A stretch of DNA of 64,000 nt. Origin: Paenibacillus hunanensis. Its GTDB lineage: Bacteria > Bacillota > Bacilli > Paenibacillales > Paenibacillaceae. Shown here in pieces: positions 44,459 through 53,236 of this stretch. The translations under genes and the position numbers were made by a program. The notes under the pieces were generated by a model that did not search any database, was not told where the DNA came from, and saw nothing but the letters and a program-made list of their open reading frames with translations. The stretch lies in NCBI RefSeq assembly GCF_014645615.1, contig NZ_BMMB01000007.1, forward strand, positions 62,001 through 126,000, given 5' to 3'. How positions within the stretch are numbered: the stretch's first letter is position 1; every line of letters begins with the position of its first letter.

Positions 44459-44632
44459 AAGGAAATAAGGGAAAAGGACGCTTTGCAGTGTTAGCGATGT
44501 TCTAACACGGGGTTCAATAAGAAGTGATTTTTGCTAAGCAAAATATCTTACTTTTTTAGAGCTGAGGAATCTACCTTTACTCTTAATCCAGTAGATTCCT
44601 CGGCTCCACCGAAGGACGTTCCCTTATTCCTT
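44459..44632. repeat. Nested inverted repeats, possible small non-autonomous element or leader RNA
   Basis: An outer imperfect pair, AAGGAAATAAGGGAA (44459-44473) with the complement of CGTTCCCTTATTCCTT (44617-44632), encloses three smaller hairpins. These are GTGTTAG/CTAACAC (about 44489-44509), TTTTGC/GCAAAA (about 44528-44542), and a 15-bp stem AGCTGAGGAATCTAC (44560-44574) with GTAGATTCCTCGGCT (44591-44605). None has a proper T tract. No open frame of substance lies inside. It could be a miniature element remnant or a structured RNA upstream of the gene at 44811. Confidence 0.4.
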
Positions 44633-44810
44633 ACCGAAAGTGATGTTTGCCCCAGCACAAATAATGCACCATCACCCATCATTTCCCCACCAACTGTATA
44701 AAAGTTGAAATGAAAGAACGAATGTTCTAAGATAATAGGAAACGCTATGCAAAGAAGTTCATATTAAGTATCGTGTATTGCTCATTACCCATTCACAAGG
44801 AGGCTTCATT

Positions 44811-45263
44811 ATGAAACTGTACACCATTCACTCCATCCGCACGAATAACTTCAAAGACACCGAAATGCTGGAAAAGATCCAGGAGGTATGGCAGCAAGCC
44901 TATAGTCATCTGGATGGTAGACCCCTAACACTGTATGGTGTGTATCACGATTATGAGAGCGATTACAAGGGTGACTATTCCCTGACTACCGCTATAGCAG
45001 AAAGCTACGATGGAGCTACAGCACTGGAGTTGCCCGTTACCGCACAATATCGCGTATTTGAAGCCGCAACCAGTGACCCTCAAGGCGTGATCCAGCAGTG
45101 GAAGCAGATCTGGCAGCTGGAAGAGCAGGGCGAGCTGAGTCGTGCCTATACGTTTGACTATGAGCAGTATGAGCCGGATGGACGTATTACGATACATATT
45201 GCACTTGCTCCAGAGCTGTCGAGCGAGACGAATACGGACTCCCAGCAACCCGCATCGATTTGA
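44811..45263 (+). CDS. GyrI-like effector-binding domain protein
   Basis: 150 residues from the ATG after AAGGAGGCTTCATT. The chain has two similar halves with alternating strands and helices: KLYTIHSIRTNNF, LYGVYHDYESDYKGDYSLTTAIAES, and then QYRVFEA with QQWKQIWQ and FDYEQYE...ITIHIAL. This matches the stand-alone SOUL/GyrI-like (AraC effector-binding) fold that binds small hydrophobic molecules. No DNA-binding domain is attached. A Ser/Thr/Gln tail ends the protein. Ligand unknown. Confidence 0.75.
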   Translation: MKLYTIHSIRTNNFKDTEMLEKIQEVWQQAYSHLDGRPLTLYGVYHDYESDYKGDYSLTTAIAESYDGATALELPVTAQYRVFEAATSDPQGVIQQWKQIWQLEEQGELSRAYTFDYEQYEPDGRITIHIALAPELSSETNTDSQQPASI

Positions 45264-45331
45264 GACAGATCATTGCAAGTGATAAGCAATCCTATAATAT
45301 AGCTCCATACCATAAATAAATAGCGATACCA

Positions 45332-45370
45332 AAAAACGACTATCCCATCATAAAGGAGATAGTCGTTTTT
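45332..45370. terminator. Bidirectional terminator
   Basis: AAAAACGACTATC (45332-45344) pairs with GATAGTCGTTTTT (45358-45370). It separates the effector-binding gene (plus) from the convergent MFS gene (minus). Confidence 0.9.
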
Positions 45371-45431
45371 CTTTTATTTGAACATTTGTATAAACAACAA
45401 TTAGCTCAATTGCAATGAGCGTGAATTGGTT

Positions 45432-46841
45432 TTAGTCCACTTTGATATGGATAGAAGGGCTTTGCTGTGCAGGTGTCTTTTTGGCACGTACCATATAGAT
45501 TGCACCGATCACAATATATAGCACGATAAAAATGACCGAATAACGATACATCGATGTATAGCTTGTCGCGCTGGCAATCGTACCAAGAATCATTGCGCCA
45601 AGGGCGACACCCAGATCAAGCGAGTTAAGGAACATTCCGTTTGCCATGCCGCGTTGATGAGGGTTCACGACTTGGATCATCCATGTTTGCATCGTTGGTT
45701 GTAATGCTCCCCAGCCAAGTCCATAACAGAGTGCGGAAGCTAACAAGCCAAGTGTCGAATGTGCCATTGAAAGCAGTAACAGACCCGCGATCAACAGAAT
45801 CGCACCGGGAACGAGTAAAGCCTTTGGCCCAAAACGATCATACAGCTTACCGGAGAACGGACGAATGAGAATAACGGCAAGAGCATTGAACAGGAAGAAA
45901 TACCCTGGATTCGCAATATGCGCTTCACTGCCGAACAGAGCGATAAAGCTGACCAATCCACCATACGTTACAGACATCAGAAAATTAAGTAAGCTCGGTA
46001 ATAACAGCTTGCGTTCAAAGCTGGATGTTTGACGTGATGTCGTGGAGGCTTGGGCTGAAGCAGCGTGTATCGATTGAGCTGCCTGTACAGCCGAATCGTG
46101 CTGGCTTGCCGCCATAGCTGCTGGATTAGCAGATGCCTGCGAATCAGCCTGTATAGTTGACTGTTGTGTCGATACAATGCTTTTACGTTGCATCTGTGAG
46201 TGATCAGTTTCTTTCGCTCGATGCTTACCTGATATCAGGCTGTAAGCGAGTGGGAACAGAATCATAATAAACAGTGAACCCAGCACAACGAGCGGTGTAA
46301 AGCCGTACTGCTTCTCGATCCACATCCCGATCAGCGGACCCATCGACATCGAGATCGTAGTGGATAAGCCAAAATAGCCCATACCTTCACCCATTCGATT
46401 ACGCGGAATGATATCTGATACCATCGTTGGGAAGGTCGTACTGTACATCCCGAAGCCAAAGCCGAAAATAACACGCATAACTAGCAGTGCAATGATCGAA
46501 GCGCTAAAATAATAGCCGACCGTTCCGAGTAGCGCAATCGCCAGCCCACCAAATAAAATGATATTACGTTTCCCTAGCTCCAATGCCTTAGCAGAGAAGA
46601 GGCGAGATACGATAGCTGATAACGCCATCAGGCTGGTACACAGACTGACATAAAAGTCACCGGCATTAAAATGCTCCCTCATATAGAGCGGGAGCGAGGA
46701 TAGAATCATATGCAGATTCAAAAATACAAGCAAATTACATGCGGTTAAGACAAGAAATTCTTTTGTCCACAGACGAGCGACCGGGCCTTTGACAGCTCCG
46801 TCAGCTTCCTGTGAGGGGATAGCCGTTTTTGTTTGTTCCAT
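45432..46841 (-). CDS. MFS efflux transporter
   Basis: 469 residues; I use the second ATG (46841), which has GGAG nine bases upstream. Twelve hydrophobic segments are split by a long central loop (about residues 200-265) made mostly of Gln, Ser, Ala and Thr, likely disordered. Motif A variants (ALELGKRNII; GKLYDRFGPKALL) and VIFGFGFGMYSTTFPTMVSDIIP fit the drug/metabolite efflux branch. It follows a MarR gene on the same strand by 57 bases, so it is probably repressed by that regulator and induced by its substrate. Confidence 0.83.
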   Translation of the reverse strand: MEQTKTAIPSQEADGAVKGPVARLWTKEFLVLTACNLLVFLNLHMILSSLPLYMREHFNAGDFYVSLCTSLMALSAIVSRLFSAKALELGKRNIILFGGLAIALLGTVGYYFSASIIALLVMRVIFGFGFGMYSTTFPTMVSDIIPRNRMGEGMGYFGLSTTISMSMGPLIGMWIEKQYGFTPLVVLGSLFIMILFPLAYSLISGKHRAKETDHSQMQRKSIVSTQQSTIQADSQASANPAAMAASQHDSAVQAAQSIHAASAQASTTSRQTSSFERKLLLPSLLNFLMSVTYGGLVSFIALFGSEAHIANPGYFFLFNALAVILIRPFSGKLYDRFGPKALLVPGAILLIAGLLLLSMAHSTLGLLASALCYGLGWGALQPTMQTWMIQVVNPHQRGMANGMFLNSLDLGVALGAMILGTIASATSYTSMYRYSVIFIVLYIVIGAIYMVRAKKTPAQQSPSIHIKVD

Positions 46842-46898
46842 AGTGCAAATCTCCATTTCCTATAAAATACACGGTCGCTTGATCTCAGAGTATCAAGC

Positions 46899-47330
46899 TT
46901 ATGCTTCTTCCAAACGTGAGCGTAGCTCATGCAGCAATTGGCTGAGCTGCTCCATATGCTCCGGTGTGATCAGCTCAGCAATTTCCTGATTATGCTGCGC
47001 CTCTAGCGCATGAACCTTTTGCATCAGTGCGCGTCCGTCTTCATTTGGATAGACGAGAAAGGCACGGCGGTCATGCGGATCAATCTCTTTACGAATCAGT
47101 CCTTTGCGATGCAGTACATCCAGAATACGTGCGGTCGTAGGCTGATCCTTATACGCATGAGCAGCTAGCTCCTTCTGATTCATACCTTCCTGCGCACAAA
47201 TGTAATACAGCACGCCCCATTGCTCCGGTGTAATATCATATTCCTTCAATTTGGCAGCGAATAGATTACTCACTCTGCGATACGTACTGCCAAGAAGAAA
47301 GCCGATCGAATCCAGCTCTTGCAAGGTCAT
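46899..47330 (-). CDS. MarR-family transcriptional regulator
   Basis: 143 residues after AAAGGAGCTTGAGGT. Winged helix at about 50-100: MNQKELAAHAYKDQPTTARILDVLHRKGLIRKEIDPHDRRAFLVYPN. The first helix LGSTYRRVSNLFAAKLKEYDITPEQW and the C-terminal helix form the dimer interface. As first gene of a two-gene unit with the MFS exporter it likely represses its own operon. Confidence 0.9.
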   Translation of the reverse strand: MTLQELDSIGFLLGSTYRRVSNLFAAKLKEYDITPEQWGVLYYICAQEGMNQKELAAHAYKDQPTTARILDVLHRKGLIRKEIDPHDRRAFLVYPNEDGRALMQKVHALEAQHNQEIAELITPEHMEQLSQLLHELRSRLEEA

Positions 47331-47436
47331 ACCTCAAGCTCCTTTCTTCCTTTGCGTAATACAAAAATAGCGTAAAACGACGATCCTGATAATTAGTTGT
47401 TAATGCAATTATAATTAATGCAATTAAAATTTGCAA

Positions 47437-47468
47437 TAAAAAAAGCGGGAATCAAAACGATTCCCGCT
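47437..47468 (-). terminator. Terminator of the transaldolase-family gene
   Basis: AGCGGGAATC (47444-47453) pairs with GATTCCCGCT (47459-47468); on the minus strand it runs into a string of T. Confidence 0.9.
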
Positions 47469-47558
47469 GGGTGTGTGGTTTCATAAGTGAAGCATACTGT
47501 TACTTTCCCCATTGTATTCACCTCGTTAAAAGTGAATCAAGAGAGCTTCAATGGCTTC

Positions 47559-48239
47559 TTATTTTGTGCTTGCTTCTTCTTTAACTTGATCTTTAGCTTG
47601 TGGAACACTTTCCCAGTCTTTCAGGAAGCGCTCGATACCGCTGTCAGTAAGAGGGTGTTTCCACAGTGTAGGAACAAGTGTACCTGGGATTGTTGCGATG
47701 TGTGCACCAGCCAGAGCTGCTGCTCTTACGTGCTCCAGGTTACGGATACTTGCTGCAATGATTTCGGATTTCAGACCATAAGTGTCAAGGATTTGACGCA
47801 GGTCACGAATCAGTTGCATACCGTCGATACCGATATCGTCCAGACGACCAACGAATGGGCTGATGAAGGTAGCGCCAGCTTTAGCAGCCATCAGGCCTTG
47901 AGCTGGAGTAAAGATCAGCGTTACGTTTGTTTTGATGCCTTCTTTGGAAAGCTGGTTACAAGCGTACAGACCTTCTTCAGTCATTGGCAGCTTGATAACG
48001 ATGTTTGGAGCCCATTTTGCGATTTCGTGAGCTTCTTTCAGCATGCCTTCAGCATCGAGGCTAACAACCTCAGCACTTACAGGACCATCGATGATTTCAC
48101 AAATTTCGTCAATAACATCTTTAAAAACGCGGCCTTCTTTGGCGATCAGAGATGGGTTAGTTGTTACTCCATCTACGATACCGAGACGAGCGATACGTTT
48201 AATTTCGTTAAGGTTACCTGTGTCCAAGAAAAATTTCAT
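47559..48239 (-). CDS. Transaldolase / fructose-6-phosphate aldolase family protein
   Basis: 226 residues from ATG after AGGAGGAAGACAGCA; an upstream extension is not used. It belongs to the short transaldolase family (TalC/Fsa, Bacillus YwjH): MKFFLDTGNLNEIKR, GVTTNPSLIAKEG, the Schiff-base Lys83 in NIVIKLPMTEEG, SPFVGRLDDIGIDG and AASIRNLEHVRAAA. It transfers dihydroxyacetone units in the pentose phosphate pathway or cleaves fructose 6-phosphate; which cannot be decided by eye. Two further residues outside this motif set would be needed to separate them. Confidence 0.9.
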   Translation of the reverse strand: MKFFLDTGNLNEIKRIARLGIVDGVTTNPSLIAKEGRVFKDVIDEICEIIDGPVSAEVVSLDAEGMLKEAHEIAKWAPNIVIKLPMTEEGLYACNQLSKEGIKTNVTLIFTPAQGLMAAKAGATFISPFVGRLDDIGIDGMQLIRDLRQILDTYGLKSEIIAASIRNLEHVRAAALAGAHIATIPGTLVPTLWKHPLTDSGIERFLKDWESVPQAKDQVKEEASTK

Positions 48240-48731
48240 TGCTGTCTTCCTCCTCAAAATAGATATATATGGTTTTGCCCTAGCATACGGCAACTTGCCG
48301 GCGACAATACACCAGTGCAATCGGGATATGCATATGTGTACATTACCCATAAACAGCCATATGTACACCCCGTGCTGGATGTTTATTTGTGCGTACAAAT
48401 TGCTTGACACAAGCTGCGATATTCTGCGAGCAGAATAGGGGCGTGCCGGTAAATCTCACGCTGCAAACCGCAAACGTGAAATTAACTATATTTAGTTTTT
48501 ACCACAATTCCAAACAACATACAATGGGGCTAAGCTTGTTTAACCTGCGCTTTACAAAGAAGCAAAGATAAAACCAAACCAATATGTTGATTTTTACAAA
48601 GTGATAAAACTAGATATGGTATAAAAATCGTGATTATGAATGTCAAAATGAGTCTTTCAAAAAAAACTAAAAAATTTTATAGATAACGCTACCATTTTAC
48701 AATCGATTTTGTATGTATCCTTTTAAGGAAT

Positions 48732-48805
48732 AGAAATGGGTGTCTAGTCTTTTAATAATTAAAGATAATAGAAAAAGACAAACACCTAGTTACTTATCCA
48801 TTTCT
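48732..48805. repeat. Imperfect nested inverted repeat in a long AT-rich gap
   Basis: AGAAATGG (48732-48739) pairs with CCATTTCT (48798-48805). Inside it GGTGT (48739-48743) pairs with ACACC (48782-48786), and GTCTTTT (48747-48753) with AAAAGAC (48773-48779). The 48240-49106 gap is otherwise AT-rich without a credible gene. Confidence 0.4.
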
Positions 48806-49106
48806 TGCATGAAAGATGATTCACAAATATCATATTACGAAAAATAAATTTGTATGCTATTAAAAATGAGTTGGATTTGGTCGAAATAAATTAAGTAAGT
48901 GTATGGACTACAGACGAGCAGAGTTATCTGCGAAAGATCCAGCAAGCTTTGTACATCGTCTTCCTCATGCATAGCTGATTCATCGGTATGCTGGCTTGAT
49001 ACGTTTAAGCATAATGACAGATAGCACGATCTATCTGTTAACATTTGGTGTACAGACTACAGACAAACGATGATCAGAAAGACAGAACAACAGGAGTGAT
49101 ACAACA

Positions 49107-49988
49107 ATGACCCAACAAGGTTATGGTAAAAGCGATGCAAAAGCGATTGAAAACGTTAGTATAGTTGATATGGTTATTGAAAGTATGAAGTATTTTGAGC
49201 ATGTTGTTGGCGATGACCTGATGCTGGGCGTAACCGATTTGCATGAATTCAAATATTACAAGCCAGCCAAGGAACTTGATCTTGGTCTTCGTCCGGGTAC
49301 ACCGATTGCAAAGGACGATCCAAACCTGAACAATGCCCTGAAAAATGGCGTTATAACGGTGAACCGCGTACCTGCGTCTGCTTATGGCTTTGAACTGGAT
49401 GCAACGTCGGTACCGCTGAAAGATAGCCACGGAAATATCGTAGGTGCGATTGCTTCAGCGTACACATTACAGCACAATACATTTATGGCGAATGTGACCG
49501 TTGATATTGAGAGTATTAGCAAACAGCTTAGCGATATGGTACAGTTGCTGGCAGCGCAGTCTCAGCAATTGTCGGCGACAGCAAGCCAGATTCAAGCGAA
49601 CACAGGTAAAGCGGTAGAAAACTCCAAAGAGGTTAATCAGGTTACCGGCTTTATCCGCGAAATTTCAGAGCAGACAAATCTGTTAGGTCTGAACGCTGCA
49701 ATCGAAGCGGCTCGCGTTGGCGAAGCAGGAGCAGGCTTTGGCGTTGTTGCATCTGAAGTGCGCAAGCTATCCGTGGATACGAAAAACGCAACTCAAAACA
49801 TCGAAAGCTCGCTCGGTAGCGTCCAGCAATCGATTTTGCAAATGGAACGTGAAATTTCTGCTGTAGCGGATTCTTCTACAGAGCAAGCAAGACTTGTGAA
49901 TGAATTCAGTGAGCTGGTAGATAAGCTAAACAGTGTGAGTCATGACTTTAAGAACTTCATGGAAGTGTTCCTGAATTCTCGCTTGTAA
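49107..49988 (+). CDS. Soluble methyl-accepting-type chemoreceptor (YfmS-like)
   Basis: 293 residues after AGGAGTGATACAACA. There is no membrane segment or HAMP domain. Residues 15-130 look like a small PAS/Cache-type sensor (VGDDLMLGVTDLHEFKYY, ATSVPLKDSHGNIVGAIASAYT). Residues 140-293 are the signalling coiled coil with the hairpin tip REISEQTNLLGLNAAIEAARVGEAGAGFGVVASEVRKL, which contacts CheA and CheW. Its size and order match Bacillus YfmS, a cytoplasmic receptor affecting swimming. The ligand is unknown. Confidence 0.88.
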   Translation: MTQQGYGKSDAKAIENVSIVDMVIESMKYFEHVVGDDLMLGVTDLHEFKYYKPAKELDLGLRPGTPIAKDDPNLNNALKNGVITVNRVPASAYGFELDATSVPLKDSHGNIVGAIASAYTLQHNTFMANVTVDIESISKQLSDMVQLLAAQSQQLSATASQIQANTGKAVENSKEVNQVTGFIREISEQTNLLGLNAAIEAARVGEAGAGFGVVASEVRKLSVDTKNATQNIESSLGSVQQSILQMEREISAVADSSTEQARLVNEFSELVDKLNSVSHDFKNFMEVFLNSRL

Positions 49989-50336
49989 TGTTCGGTTTGT
50001 AATGTAAAGAAGCCGCTGTAATGCTAGATTGGTGTACTACTCGTCAAGCTCGAATCAGGCTGCTTCATAGGCAATGAGCTAAATAAATAGATAGGCTATC
50101 CGTCATCTTTAAACGATTCTCAGGTATAGCAGACAGCAGACTTCATCGGAAGTGAGTAGCTGTATGCTATGCCTGTTTGCTATGTCTATGCGTGTTATAC
50201 CTGGTATGCTTGTACTGCGAATATGTACTATTTTTGACAGAGACGTTCGTTTTTTTGATAATGGAAACAGAGAATAGTATGGATGAATAAGAGGAATGAG
50301 TATGGTTCTTAAAATGGAGAGAAGGGAGCGCTTCGT
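49989..50336. other. Intergenic, no feature seen
   Basis: About 350 bases between the chemoreceptor and ung genes. I find no convincing frame, terminator or RNA; the ung promoter should lie near the right end. Confidence 0.5.
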
Positions 50337-51041
50337 ATGAGCAAAATTTTTCATAATGATTGGGCAGAGGTGCTTGAGCCTGAGCTAGAGAAGCCGTATT
50401 ATCAGGAATTACGACGTTTCCTTGCGCAAGAGTATCGCTCGACGACGATCTATCCAGACATGTATGACATCTATAATGCGCTTCATTATACACCGTTGTC
50501 AGAGGTGAAGGTGGTCATTTTGGGACAAGATCCTTATCATGGACCAGGGCAAGCGCATGGGCTCAGCTTTTCGGTCAAGCCGGGTGTGGCTATTCCACCT
50601 TCCCTGCAAAACATTTACCAAGAGCTACACGAGGACATGGGCTGCACAGCGCCACGACATGGCTCGCTTGTGCACTGGGCAGAGCAGGGCGTCCTGCTGC
50701 TAAATGCTGTACTTACCGTGCGTCGTGGACAGGCAGCATCACATCAGAACAAGGGCTGGGAAGCCTTTACTGATCGGGTAGTGGAGGCGGTTAATCAGCG
50801 TGAAACGCCTGCTGTGTTTATTTTGTGGGGCAGTCATGCTCAGCGCAAAGGGGCGAATATCGACCGTAGTCGTCATTTTATTATTCAGTCTCCGCATCCA
50901 AGCCCGCTATCTGCTCATCGTGGATTTTTCGGGAGTCGTCCATTTTCGCGTGCTAATGCCTTTTTACAGCAGCAGGGGATGGAGCCGATCGATTGGTGCG
51001 TGCCTGCACAGCCATTGGAAAGAAGTCATTCGCCGCGTTAA
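50337..51041 (+). CDS. ung: Uracil-DNA glycosylase (family 1)
   Basis: 234 residues after GAAGGGAGCGCTTCGT. The water-activating motif GQDPYHGPGQAHG contains catalytic Asp65, and the DNA-intercalation motif HPSPLSAHRGFFG is near the C-terminus. VFILWGSHAQRKG is the uracil-binding region. It removes uracil from DNA as the first step of base excision repair. Length and motifs are standard. Monocistronic, ended by a terminator at 51199. Confidence 0.96.
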   Translation: MSKIFHNDWAEVLEPELEKPYYQELRRFLAQEYRSTTIYPDMYDIYNALHYTPLSEVKVVILGQDPYHGPGQAHGLSFSVKPGVAIPPSLQNIYQELHEDMGCTAPRHGSLVHWAEQGVLLLNAVLTVRRGQAASHQNKGWEAFTDRVVEAVNQRETPAVFILWGSHAQRKGANIDRSRHFIIQSPHPSPLSAHRGFFGSRPFSRANAFLQQQGMEPIDWCVPAQPLERSHSPR

Positions 51042-51198
51042 AGGCGCTAATACTCAATGGCAAATGAAGCTACATATGTAGGATAATGAAGCAGTACGAT
51101 GGGATCGTATACAGCATGTTCGCGTTATCAATAGTGCGATACAGCGCGATTATAGTCTGGATAGTCAATCGTATAGTGAATCCGATACGCTAAGCAAG

Positions 51199-51232
51199 AT
51201 CCATCTATTTTAACGAAAACAGGTGGATTTTT
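51199..51232 (+). terminator. Terminator of ung
   Basis: ATCCATCTATTTT (51199-51211) pairs, with one GT and two mismatches, with AAAACAGGTGGAT, then TTTT. Confidence 0.65.
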
Positions 51233-51237
51233 ATACC

Positions 51238-51252
51238 TTGTAAGCGTTACAA
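51238..51252 (+). promoter_or_regulatory. cre-like palindrome before fumC
   Basis: TTGTAAGCGTTACAA has cre-type half sites around CG but is one base shorter than the consensus. It lies about 75 bases before the fumarase start, so catabolite control is possible. Confidence 0.35.
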
Positions 51253-51325
51253 TTATAAAGGTTTAACGAAGCCTTGATCCGTGGTACGATAATAGTCGAT
51301 TCGACCTATAAGGAGGACTTGTTCA

Positions 51326-52714
51326 GTGGAATACCGTGTAGAGAAAGATACGATTGGTGAAATTCAGGTTCCTGCCGATAAGCTGTGGGGAGCACAAACC
51401 CAGCGCAGTAAAGAAAACTTCAAAATCGGTGGCGAAAAAATGCCGGTTGAGGTGATCTATGCTTTTGCAATGCTGAAAAAGGCAGCAGCACTGGCGAATG
51501 AGCAGCTTGGTAAGCTGTCTGCGGATAAAGCAGATGCAATTGTAAAAGCAGCTGACGAGATTATGACAGGACAATGGAATGAGCACTTCCCGCTTGTCGT
51601 ATGGCAAACTGGAAGCGGCACACAGTCCAATATGAACGTCAATGAAGTTATCGCTCATCGTGGTAATCAACTGCTGGAGCAAGCAGGCAAAAGCGATCGT
51701 CTGCATCCAAACGACGATGTGAACATGTCGCAAAGCTCCAATGATACATTCCCGACTGCACTCCATGTAGCAGGTGTACTGGCAGTTGAAAATGATCTGC
51801 TGCCTGCGATCACCAAGCTACAGGATACATTGATGAACAAATCCAAGGAATTTATGAACCTGATCAAGATCGGTCGTACCCATCTACAGGATGCAACGCC
51901 GCTCACACTTGGTCAGGAAATTAGCGGCTGGGAAGCGATGCTGCACAAAACTAGCCGTATGATTCTGCACAGCTCCAGCGAAATGAAGGAGCTAGCGATC
52001 GGCGGTACAGCAGTAGGGACAGGCATTAATGCTCATCCAGACTTTGGTCGCCTCGTTGCTGAGAAGATCGCTGATATGACGGGTAAAATGTTCGTCTCCG
52101 CTCCAAACAAATTCCATGCACTCACCAGTCATGACGAAGTAGTGTACGCACACGGCGCTCTGAAGGCGCTGGCAGCCGATCTGATGAAGATTGCCAATGA
52201 TGTGCGCTGGCTGGCAAGCGGCCCTCGTAGCGGTCTAGGAGAGCTGACGATCCCTGCCAATGAGCCAGGTAGCTCGATCATGCCAGGTAAAGTCAATCCA
52301 ACTCAATCCGAAGCGATGACTATGGTCGTTACTCAGGTTATGGGGAATGATGCTACAATCGGCTTTGCAGCGAGTCAGGGTAATTTTGAGCTGAACGTAT
52401 TCAAGCCAGTAATTATCTACAACTTCCTGCAATCCGTACGCCTGCTAGCCGATTCGATCATTTCGTTTAATGATCATTGTGCGGTAGGGATCGAAGCGAA
52501 TGTGGACAAAATCCAGTTCAATCTGGACAATTCACTGATGCTCGTTACGGCATTGAATCCGTACATCGGTTATGAAAATGCTGCGAAAATCGCCAAGCAT
52601 GCACATAAGGAAGGCTTGTCTCTGCGTGAAGCAGCACTGCAAAGTGGTCTGCTGACAGAGGAGCAATTCGACGAATATGTTGTACCTTCCAAAATGATTC
52701 ACCCTAAAGCTTAA
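51326..52714 (+). CDS. fumC: Class II fumarate hydratase
   Basis: 462 residues from a GTG after AAGGAGGACTTGTTCA. Class II motifs are SGTQSNMNVNEVIAHRG, SQSSNDTFPTA, GRTHLQDATPLTLGQE with the catalytic His, and the flexible loop GSSIMPGKVNPTQSEA with the catalytic Ser. It interconverts fumarate and malate in the citric acid cycle as an iron-free homotetramer. It is followed by its own terminator. Confidence 0.96.
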   Translation: MEYRVEKDTIGEIQVPADKLWGAQTQRSKENFKIGGEKMPVEVIYAFAMLKKAAALANEQLGKLSADKADAIVKAADEIMTGQWNEHFPLVVWQTGSGTQSNMNVNEVIAHRGNQLLEQAGKSDRLHPNDDVNMSQSSNDTFPTALHVAGVLAVENDLLPAITKLQDTLMNKSKEFMNLIKIGRTHLQDATPLTLGQEISGWEAMLHKTSRMILHSSSEMKELAIGGTAVGTGINAHPDFGRLVAEKIADMTGKMFVSAPNKFHALTSHDEVVYAHGALKALAADLMKIANDVRWLASGPRSGLGELTIPANEPGSSIMPGKVNPTQSEAMTMVVTQVMGNDATIGFAASQGNFELNVFKPVIIYNFLQSVRLLADSIISFNDHCAVGIEANVDKIQFNLDNSLMLVTALNPYIGYENAAKIAKHAHKEGLSLREAALQSGLLTEEQFDEYVVPSKMIHPKA

Positions 52715-52819
52715 TTGATCCTCAACAGGAGGATATGGAGACGTGCCTATTGTCTATACACATCGCCATATTTCCAAATGAGGCTTAGCTTGATTCACAA
52801 ATGAAAATAATAAGCAAGT

Positions 52820-52872
52820 AAACAGGCAGGTCTGATGAGGGTATCCATTACAATCGTCGGGCTTGCCTGTTT
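52820..52872 (+). terminator. Terminator of fumC
   Basis: AAACAGGCA (52820-52828) pairs with TGCCTGTTT (52864-52872), with further pairing inside and a T-rich tail. Confidence 0.75.
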
Positions 52873-52943
52873 ATTTTGTTACAAAATGAGTAACGCAAAG
52901 ATGGACTTGAACTCCTATCGGGACACAATCTGCTCACAATCTC

Positions 52944-53005
52944 TTGCCAAAAGGTGAAACGTGCTATACAATGACTTTATTAATTGAAGATGATAATCAT
53001 TATCA
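52944..53005 (+). promoter_or_regulatory. Promoter with a perfect Fur box
   Basis: TTGCCA (52944-52949), a 17-base spacer and TACAAT (52967-52972) form a strong promoter. TGATAATCATTATCA (52991-53005) is an exact 7-1-7 Fur box over the expected transcription start. The next gene on this strand is the nucleotidyltransferase-like gene at 53237, giving a leader of about 230 bases. A 67-codon frame (53033-53237) ending TGATG over the next start lies in that leader but has a poor ribosome site. Confidence 0.75.
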
Positions 53006-53236
53006 ATTAAGGGAAGTAAATAAAATTGGTGTGATGAGTCGCGACATGCAAGCGCCCATCTATATAAACTCCGGTAAGCAATACGTATACAACACAGCTT
53101 CATTTGTACTAATAAAATACGGTGCTGTACCTGGCGAGCCAGAGCAGAATATAGAAGAAGGACGCCATATAGATCAAGGGTCGGATCGATTTCGGCTCAT
53201 ATGTATTGGCCTATGCGCCATAGAAGGAGGAGTTTG

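Noticed and set aside
47487..48407. A 306-codon plus-strand frame
   Set aside because: It is the mirror of the transaldolase-family gene and is rich in Cys, Phe and His as expected of a shadow frame.
52944..53032. N-terminal part of a frame reading through the Fur-boxed promoter
   Set aside because: Its TTG start is the -35 box itself and it contains the -10 and Fur sites, so it cannot be translated from this promoter.
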